Shown in pieces: positions 13,123 through 18,468 of a DNA stretch of 18,468 nucleotides. The notes beneath the pieces are model-generated. The model was not told the DNA's origin, searched no databases, and saw only the letters and a list, made by a program, of their open reading frames with translations. A program made the position numbers and the translations under genes. Numbering within the stretch: position 1 is the stretch's first letter; the number at the start of each line of letters is the position of its first letter. Source of the DNA: JAYRGC01 sp041908065 (GTDB taxonomy: Bacteria; Pseudomonadota; Alphaproteobacteria; UBA9219); NCBI GenBank assembly GCA_041908065.1, contig JAYRGC010000063.1, positions 1 to 18,468 on the forward strand, written 5' to 3'.

Positions 13123-14889
13123 TCAGCATGTGGTCACTTCGACTTCTTGCGCCAATTCTACCGGTATTTTTCCCCGCACGCTGTTGATGAACCATATGCG
13201 GGAGGCGCGGGGAAGGTCTTCCAGCTTTATCGCTTTTTCGGCCATCCATCCGGCATCCAGCAGATGGGCGCGCATCGTGCCGCCTAGAAGTCCGCACGAC
13301 AGGGGCGGGGTCACTATTTTCCCGTCAAGCTCTACCGCGACATTGGCGCGGGTGAACTCGGTTATCTCGCCGCGCCGATTGAACAGCAGCGCGTCGAAAA
13401 TGTCGGGATTTTTCGGGGACAAATCCTCGTACAAAGCGCGGTTGGTGGTTTTATGGCGCAGGAACTCGTCTTCTTCGTCGACGGGGCGGGCGGCGAGGAC
13501 GACTTTGGCCGTGGCCGGAGCGGCGGGGAGAGGGCGGTTCTCGACCGACACGCCGCCGTTTCTGTCCAACATCAGCCGCGCCATGCTGCGGCCTGTGGGA
13601 TGGGCGGCGGCCAAGTCCGCCAAAGCTTTTTTCGCTTCGCCGAGGTTTAGCGGAAATCCGAAGTGCGACGCGCCGCGCTGCAACCGATCCATATGACGGT
13701 CGAAGAGGAATATCTCGCCGTTTTCCAACAATATGGATTCCAATAGGGAAAAATCGGCGGAAGCGCGCAGCAAAAACCGCCTTTTCACCAGACATTCATC
13801 CCATTCGCCTTCGGGAGTGGAGTGCCAAGTTATGCCGGATCCGATGCCGCATTCGGCCACGCCGTTTTTTATCAACGCCGTGCGGATGCCGACGTTGAAC
13901 AGGGCGCGACCGGATGGAAGAATGGCTCCCAACGCTCCGCAGTAAGTCCCGCGCGGGGATTTCTCGCTGTTCGCTATCGCTTGCATGGCGGCGCGTTTAG
14001 GCGCGCCGGTGACGGAGCCGCAGGGAAACAGCGCGGCGAATATCTCCGCCAAACCGGCTTCGGCGGAGACTTTTCCGATGATGGTCGAGGTCATTTGCAG
14101 CGCGGTGGGCAGGCGTTCCACTTCGAACAGGCGCGGAGTTTTGACAGATCCGATTTCGCAGACGCGCGACAGGTCGTTCCGCATCAGATCCACGATCATC
14201 AGGTTTTCGGCGCGATCTTTCTCCGAAGCCTTCAGTTTTTCCGCTCCGTCCTTCTCGTCCGCCGCGGCGGTTCCCTTCATCGGGCGGGCGGTTATGCGGC
14301 GCGATTGGGGATCGAAATCGAAGAACAGCTCCGGCGACGCCGAGCAAATCTGCCAATCGTCCCAATCCAAAAACAACGAGAAGCCGTCCGGTTGCGCCTT
14401 TTTCAACGCGCTATGCAAAGCCGCCGCGTCGCCTTTGAATTGAGAGCGAAAGCGGAGGGAAAGATTGGTCTGGCAATAATCGCCCGCCGCGATGGCTTCT
14501 CGCGCCGCCGCCACTTGGGCGCGGAAATCGGCGGGAGAGGGTTCGGCGTGCCATGCCGAGCAACGGAAATCGCCGACATCGGCTTTCGCGGTTTTTTCCT
14601 CCGCCTCTTCCGAGCTTTTTGTGGTGACGTCAAACGCCGCGAAGGCGGCCAAAGGCAATCCGTCCATGGGCGGCAAGGCGGGCAAGGCCGCGTCGAAGGC
14701 GGGGGCGGCTTCGTACGCCACCATGCCCAGAACTATAAACCCGCGCCGCGCCGCGTCCTCGGCCTTGCGTATGGTTTCCGGAACTTCCTCGAGGCAACAG
14801 GCCGTCAGCATTTCGGCGGGTTCGCCAAAGCTCCGCCGCAGCCTTTTTCCATCCCCCAAAGGGAAGTCTATTTCCGCCATCATCTTCAT
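13123..14889 (-). CDS. pabB: Fused aminodeoxychorismate synthase component I and aminodeoxychorismate lyase (PabB-PabC)
   Basis: The 588-aa folate enzyme has two parts. Residues about 115-375 are a chorismate-binding domain with ARPMKGT (201-207), ENLMIVDLMRNDLSRVCEIG (228-247), the segment FPCGSVTGAPKRAAM (288-302) and ECGIGSGITWHS (346-357). Lys205 in PMKGT is the PabB-type nucleophile, as against Ala in anthranilate synthase, which favours p-aminobenzoate. Residues about 380-588 are a class IV aminotransferase fold, with likely PLP lysine K480 in RHKTTNRALYE, then EITEFTRANV and GGTMR. The fusion makes aminodeoxychorismate and releases p-aminobenzoate and pyruvate. The glutamine amidotransferase PabA is not in view. 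I took the start at 14889 because its ATG overlaps the TGA of the upstream gene (ATGA); a longer frame from 15072 would overlap that gene. Two further Met codons follow closely. It is the last gene of the pilus-type operon. Confidence 0.94.
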   Translation of the reverse strand: MKMMAEIDFPLGDGKRLRRSFGEPAEMLTACCLEEVPETIRKAEDAARRGFIVLGMVAYEAAPAFDAALPALPPMDGLPLAAFAAFDVTTKSSEEAEEKTAKADVGDFRCSAWHAEPSPADFRAQVAAAREAIAAGDYCQTNLSLRFRSQFKGDAAALHSALKKAQPDGFSLFLDWDDWQICSASPELFFDFDPQSRRITARPMKGTAAADEKDGAEKLKASEKDRAENLMIVDLMRNDLSRVCEIGSVKTPRLFEVERLPTALQMTSTIIGKVSAEAGLAEIFAALFPCGSVTGAPKRAAMQAIANSEKSPRGTYCGALGAILPSGRALFNVGIRTALIKNGVAECGIGSGITWHSTPEGEWDECLVKRRFLLRASADFSLLESILLENGEIFLFDRHMDRLQRGASHFGFPLNLGEAKKALADLAAAHPTGRSMARLMLDRNGGVSVENRPLPAAPATAKVVLAARPVDEEDEFLRHKTTNRALYEDLSPKNPDIFDALLFNRRGEITEFTRANVAVELDGKIVTPPLSCGLLGGTMRAHLLDAGWMAEKAIKLEDLPRASRIWFINSVRGKIPVELAQEVEVTTC

Positions 14890-15842
14890 GGCGCGGCTTT
14901 TCCGGTCAAAGGATCCAGCGTCTCGCGCAGGCGCAACGTGGCGGTTATCGTCGCGTCCCCGGGCAACGGCGACAACGACAGCCGCACGCTGTCGGGCGAC
15001 GCGCCGAGGATGCGGAAGTCGGGATGTTCGTTCGCGGGAGTGACGCGCCTGCCACCTATCCACGCCGTCCATTCGCGTGGATTGGCGTACATGACGGCGT
15101 CAAGGCGGAGCGGGCGTTCCCCGTCCTTGGCGTTTCTACCGGAAACGGAGTTGATCTCTTCCACCTCGGCGGGAGAGAAGAACGCCGACTTAGGCAAGCG
15201 CGAATACGCGAACGACTGCGGCGGGGCTGCGGTTGCGGCGGCGGAACGCGGCTTTGCCGGATCCGCCGAGGGGGGATTGGCCAGCCAGTAGATTTTCAGC
15301 GTCATTCGCAGATTGGCCGCGCTCAAGTCAGCGTCGGGGGCGGTCGCGACGCGATCGATCTTAAGTTCGGAGATCTCGGCGCGTCCGCCGAGGCTGCGGC
15401 GCAGGCGTTCGGCGAAGCCGTAGATTCGTTCGTCGTGAGGGGCGGCGGCGCGGACTGTCAGCGTGGCCGAGGCGAGGCCGTCCGGTTCAGGCTTCCATTG
15501 GCTCAGATCATAGGAAACATCGCTCAGCCATGCGGCTGCCGCCAGCTTTTTCAATCCGGCCAAGGCGCGTTTTTCGTCCGCCGCTTCTAGATACCGTGCC
15601 GCCTCTTCGCGCCACTCGACCACCTCGGCGGCCAGTTTTTGCGCCAAAGCCGCGTCGTCGCGCAACTGTCGAAGGCCTGCCTCGGCTTTTCGCGTCGCCG
15701 CGTTCACGCTCAGCATCTCCGCTTGCATGGATGAAACGATCCGTTCCAGCAGAAAGGCCGAGCCGCAACCGACGGCGATGGCGGCCAGCAGGACGGCTAG
15801 CCAAAACGTCGATGGCTTTCGAGGGGGGGGCGTTAATATCAT
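14886..15842 (-). CDS. PilO/GspM-like protein with probable PilP/GspC-type C-terminal domain
   Basis: The 318-aa product has one membrane helix (about 12-33) and a periplasmic coiled coil (35-90, LLERIVSSMQAEMLSV then RQLRDDAALAQKLAAEVVEWREEAARYL). A small alpha/beta region (95-190) is of the type found in PilN, PilO and GspM. After an Ala/Pro linker, residues about 244-292 (PLRLDAVMYANPREWTAWIG, then a loop and SVRLSLSP) look like the small beta domain of PilP, GspC or MshK. The start ATG overlaps the upstream TGA and the stop overlaps the pabB start, so four genes form a chain. It probably sits in the inner-membrane assembly platform with the GspF-like protein. The family calls are by architecture and a short motif, not by strong identity. 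Confidence 0.65.
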   Translation of the reverse strand: MILTPPPRKPSTFWLAVLLAAIAVGCGSAFLLERIVSSMQAEMLSVNAATRKAEAGLRQLRDDAALAQKLAAEVVEWREEAARYLEAADEKRALAGLKKLAAAAWLSDVSYDLSQWKPEPDGLASATLTVRAAAPHDERIYGFAERLRRSLGGRAEISELKIDRVATAPDADLSAANLRMTLKIYWLANPPSADPAKPRSAAATAAPPQSFAYSRLPKSAFFSPAEVEEINSVSGRNAKDGERPLRLDAVMYANPREWTAWIGGRRVTPANEHPDFRILGASPDSVRLSLSPLPGDATITATLRLRETLDPLTGKAAP

Positions 15843-17104
15843 CGCGGCGCGTCCCCTTCGATGGTCAGAACGCTGCGATTTTCCTCTCCGGCGGCGGCGG
15901 CGATTTCAGCCCGCAACCTGAAAGCGTCGTCCTTTTTCCATTCGAAGCCGGAGACGCGGCGGCCTTCGAGGGGTTCTTTTGCCAGCTTTTCCACCAGCGG
16001 CCACGGCGATGCTACCTGTTCGGAGAAAACGCGGCGTCTGGCGACGGCCAAGCGCAGTTTGTCCAAAGGCGCGCTGGCCGACGCGAGGGTCGTTTGCTCC
16101 GCCTCAAGCGTCGCCTTCATGGCGGCGGATAGCTCCTTTACGGCGCGGAGATCCTCCCATGTCGTCGCCGCCGCGTATCCATGCCAAGCCATAGCCGCCA
16201 AGGCCATGACCCAAGCGGCGGCGGCCAGATTGCGGTTGCGCCGCGCTGTCGCGGTTTCGCGCCTGAACGCCGTTACGCGGGGAAGGGAAGCGGCGGCCTG
16301 CGGCTTGCGTTTTCGCGTCAGCCATAGAGCCGGCAACGAGGAAGGAGACGGCGGCACGCCCAGTTTTTCGGCGGCGGCGGCGGGCGAGAAGAGCGCGGCT
16401 TCCTTCCACGGCAGTTCCTTTATTTTCGCTAGTTGGATGTCGGGCAGGACGGCGACGATTCTTGTGTCGCTTATGCCTTTCAGACCGTGCCGCGCGAGAT
16501 AATCGGAGGAGGCCGTCAGGCAGGCGGGTATTTCTTCCAAGCTTTCTCGGCTTAGTCTGGTGAACACGGGCAATCCGTCGAACGTCGCCGTTTGCCGCAG
16601 ATAGCAGCCGTTTTCCTGCCACGTCAGCAAAAAGCTCCAGCCGGAGGCGGCGGGAGGGGACAAAGCGCGGATCATATCGGCGGCCTCGAAGGGGGCGAAG
16701 CAGATCAGGCCTGAAAAGTTAGGCAGGTTTTCGACGCGCCGCAGCCATTCTCCGGCCGCTCCGGTTTTGGAATCGTGCAGGCAACAGGAAGCGGAAAAGG
16801 ACGCGCCTTCCATAAGCGAGGAGACGCGGACGTCGGGAAATGTTTCGGCTGCCCGCCGTGTCGCCAACTTTCTTTTATCCGCCGCGTTCAGGCGTGGAGG
16901 CATTCGCCACGGCGCGATTTCGAGATCCGTGGTGTCGATTAAGAGGATTAAGGAAGCGTTTTTCAGATCCGAGATGGCTTTAAGCAAGGGCGCGGCGGAG
17001 TTATCGTCGTGGCCGTTCGCCTCGACGCGGCGCGAAGGGCGTTGGGCGGAAGGGAACAACGTGGCTTTGCGTTCTTCCAAAAGCAGGATGGCCATATCGC
17101 TCAT
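15839..17104 (-). CDS. GspL/PilN-like assembly platform protein
   Basis: The 421-aa product has an N-terminal cytoplasmic part of about 290 residues, one membrane helix (292-311, AAAAWVMALAAMAWHGYAAA) and a periplasmic part with a coiled coil (315-350) and a small C-terminal fold. That topology and size match GspL and PilM-PilN-type proteins of type II secretion and type IV pili. The cytoplasmic part has no obvious actin-like ATP motif that I can point to, so the assignment rests on topology and neighbours. I chose the start at 17104 because ATGA overlaps the stop of the GspF-like gene; a frame reaching 17851 would overlap that gene by 750 nt. The GspE/PilB ATPase that such a platform needs is not in the window. 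Confidence 0.68.
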   Translation of the reverse strand: MSDMAILLLEERKATLFPSAQRPSRRVEANGHDDNSAAPLLKAISDLKNASLILLIDTTDLEIAPWRMPPRLNAADKRKLATRRAAETFPDVRVSSLMEGASFSASCCLHDSKTGAAGEWLRRVENLPNFSGLICFAPFEAADMIRALSPPAASGWSFLLTWQENGCYLRQTATFDGLPVFTRLSRESLEEIPACLTASSDYLARHGLKGISDTRIVAVLPDIQLAKIKELPWKEAALFSPAAAAEKLGVPPSPSSLPALWLTRKRKPQAAASLPRVTAFRRETATARRNRNLAAAAWVMALAAMAWHGYAAATTWEDLRAVKELSAAMKATLEAEQTTLASASAPLDKLRLAVARRRVFSEQVASPWPLVEKLAKEPLEGRRVSGFEWKKDDAFRLRAEIAAAAGEENRSVLTIEGDAPR

Positions 17105-18324
17105 TGCGTCCACCCCATTTGTCCCAATCCCGAATAAAGCGGCCCGATGACTGCCAGCACGATCCAAGCCAGCAAGAATCCGGACGCGACGGTAAGAGCG
17201 GGTTCGGCCACGGCGGCCAGCCGTTCCACCGCCGCCGCGACTTCGCGGTCGCAATGGGCGGCGGTCTCGTTCAACGAGGCGGTTATGTCGCCGCTGCGTT
17301 CTCCGGCTTTTAACATGCTTATGGCGAAGGGGGGAAGCAATCCGGCCAAGGCTTGGGATGCCGGATGTCCGGCCAACACCATGCGCCTCGCGGCTTCGGC
17401 TTCGGATTCCAAGGCGCGGTTGCCCAAGGTGGAAGCGGCGGCCTGCATTCCCAGCGGCAGGTCGGCTCCGCCTTTCATCGTCGCGGCCAAAGCGTCGGCG
17501 AAGCGAGCCGCTGCGGCCATGCGCGACAGCCCTCCTGCCCACGGCAGGGCGAGTTTCCAGCGGTCGGCGAGCGCGGCCAAGGGCGGCGGTCCCCGCCGCG
17601 CCAGCGAGAAAAAGGCCATAGCCGCCGCCAACAGCGAGGGGGGCAGCCACCATAGGGCTGAGAAGGCCGATGCTACAGCCGTCAAGAGGCGGGTATGCCA
17701 CGGCATTTCCATATCCAGCGAGGCGATGAACGAGCTTATTTGCGGAACCACCGCCGCCATCATGAAGGCGGCGACGCCGAACGTCACCGCCAGCAGGAAC
17801 AAGGGATAGCGAAAGGCGCGCGCCAGTTTTTCGCGCATGTCGGTTTGCCATTTCAGGCTGCGCGACAAGGCCGAGAAGGCTGAAGACAGGTCGCCGCTTT
17901 TTTCTCCGGCGGACAGCAGGGCGATCGGAACCGTTCCCGAAACCGAGGAAAGCGGCGCGAAGGAGGCAGCCACCGTCTCGCCCCGTCCTATCGCCGCCGC
18001 CGCGGCGTTCAATCCGTCGCGCAACATTGGCGAAGGCGAAGAGGCTGCCGTTTCGCTTATGGCTTCCAGAAGAGGGACGCCGGCGCGCAGCATATCCGAC
18101 AAGCCGGAACAGGCGGAGGCCAAGGCGCGGGCGTCGCGCTTGCGGCTTGTTTTGAACAGCTTCCAGCCCGCTCTGGAATTTTTAGAAACGGTTTCCTTGG
18201 CTTCCAGAAGCTCTAACGCCGACGCTTTCAGCGCGCGCGACAGGTCGGCTTCGTTCGCCGCGCTCATCTCGCCTTTGCGAACTTCCCCTGAATCCGATGC
18301 GGCACGATAGCGGTACAGAGGCAT
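17101..18324 (-). CDS. GspF/PilC/PilR family inner-membrane platform protein
   Basis: The 407-aa product is the polytopic inner-membrane protein of type II secretion and type IV pilus machines. It starts MPLYRYRAASDSGEVRKGEM, the standard opening of the family. Two T2SSF repeats are visible at about 69-195 and 275-396, each with the hallmark AGEKSGDL (139-146) and AGERSGDI (340-347). Membrane helices are at about 173-195, 214-240 and 373-396. The start at 18324 is fixed by that opening; a frame beginning at 18393 runs into the hairpin. AAGAG lies 6 nt before the start. It leads the operon with the GspL-like, PilO-like and pabB-pabC genes. Prepilin peptidase, ATPase, secretin and major pseudopilins are not in this window. 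Compared with GspF (about 400 aa) its length is normal. Confidence 0.87.
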   Translation of the reverse strand: MPLYRYRAASDSGEVRKGEMSAANEADLSRALKASALELLEAKETVSKNSRAGWKLFKTSRKRDARALASACSGLSDMLRAGVPLLEAISETAASSPSPMLRDGLNAAAAAIGRGETVAASFAPLSSVSGTVPIALLSAGEKSGDLSSAFSALSRSLKWQTDMREKLARAFRYPLFLLAVTFGVAAFMMAAVVPQISSFIASLDMEMPWHTRLLTAVASAFSALWWLPPSLLAAAMAFFSLARRGPPPLAALADRWKLALPWAGGLSRMAAAARFADALAATMKGGADLPLGMQAAASTLGNRALESEAEAARRMVLAGHPASQALAGLLPPFAISMLKAGERSGDITASLNETAAHCDREVAAAVERLAAVAEPALTVASGFLLAWIVLAVIGPLYSGLGQMGWTQ

Positions 18325-18357
18325 TTTGGCTCTTGCGCAAAACGAGTGGGAAAAAGA

Positions 18358-18457
18358 GCCGTCATTGCGAGCCGCCCCTTGGCGGCGAAGCAATCCAGTG
18401 CCGTTGCCCTATGACTCTGGATTGCTTCGCCGCCAAGGGGCGGCTCGCAATGACGGC
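18358..18457. repeat. Large perfect inverted repeat (41-bp arms, 18-nt loop)
   Basis: Arms 18358-18398 and 18417-18457 are exact reverse complements around the 18-nt loop TGCCGTTGCCCTATGACT. The arms carry the phrases GTCATTGCGAGCC and GAAGCAATCCAG. Inside each arm GCCGCC-CCTT-GGCGGC is itself a small hairpin, so the element is a palindrome within a palindrome. The CATTGCGAG/CAATCCAG words are, from memory, typical of dispersed repeats in many bacterial genomes. It ends 34 nt upstream of the GspF-like start, so a transcript entering the operon from further upstream would carry a very stable hairpin. Confidence 0.93.
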
Positions 18458-18468
18458 CTTTGGCCGTA

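Noticed and set aside
13822..15291. 489-codon frame antisense to pabB-pabC
   Set aside because: Arg/Gly-rich composition and no motifs, while the opposite strand encodes conserved chorismate-binding and aminotransferase motifs.
17105..17851. Long N-terminal extension of the GspL-like protein
   Set aside because: It would overlap the GspF-like gene by 750 nt and is arginine-rich; the ATGA junction at 17104 gives a natural start.

Overview
The window looks like chromosomal DNA of a moderately GC-rich alphaproteobacterium. The evidence is a GlnA with the motif HHHEVAAAQHELGIKF, an SdhE-type flavinylation factor, a DUF6456-like protein, a short Wza next to a BBP2-type beta-barrel porin, and palindromic repeats ending in TAGAGCA/TGCTCTA. 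That assignment comes from recognised protein families, not from a marker gene. Housekeeping genes (glnA, pabB-pabC, sdhE) sit between envelope and secretion genes, so nothing marks the window as a plasmid or prophage.

Left block, minus strand (about 3611 to 167): an HTH plus S24-like regulator without the protease dyad, sdhE (joined by an ATGA overlap), and a large DotA/TraY-family membrane protein of type IVB secretion or conjugation systems. No other dot/icm/tra gene is in view. Upstream of the regulator, two tandem copies of a 17-bp palindrome (GTATCC-N5-GGATAC) lie just before the Shine-Dalgarno of a divergent 190-aa gene. They are good candidate operators.

Middle block, plus strand (3748 to 10992): the DUF6456-like gene, two related palindromic repeats (the first includes the gene's stop codon), and a pilin-like membrane-anchored protein resembling the PilS family. 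An AT-rich promoter region follows, then a polysaccharide export cluster: a small secreted protein, a beta-barrel outer-membrane protein, a Wza-type export protein, a Wzc-type chain-length regulator fused to a tyrosine kinase, and an overlapping membrane-anchored accessory gene. No glycosyltransferase, flippase or polymerase is present, so sugar assembly must be encoded elsewhere.

Right block: a gene-poor stretch of about 660 bp precedes glnA (plus strand), which ends in a textbook intrinsic terminator. Convergent to it, a minus-strand operon runs from 18324 to 13123: a GspF/PilC/PilR inner-membrane protein, a GspL/PilN-like anchor, a PilO-like protein with a probable PilP/GspC-type end domain, and a fused PabB-PabC folate enzyme. 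All four are chained by 4-bp ATGA overlaps. Upstream of this operon is a hairpin with perfect 41-bp arms.

The best candidates for something undescribed are the regulator-sdhE-dotA unit with its operator pair, the three-gene pilus or secretion assembly module coupled to pabB-pabC, and the pilin-like protein without a prepilin cleavage site. DotA/TraY, a PilS-like pilin and a PilR-like platform occur together in IncI-type conjugation systems. Here they are scattered over separate operons, which could mean a dispersed or repurposed relative of such a system.
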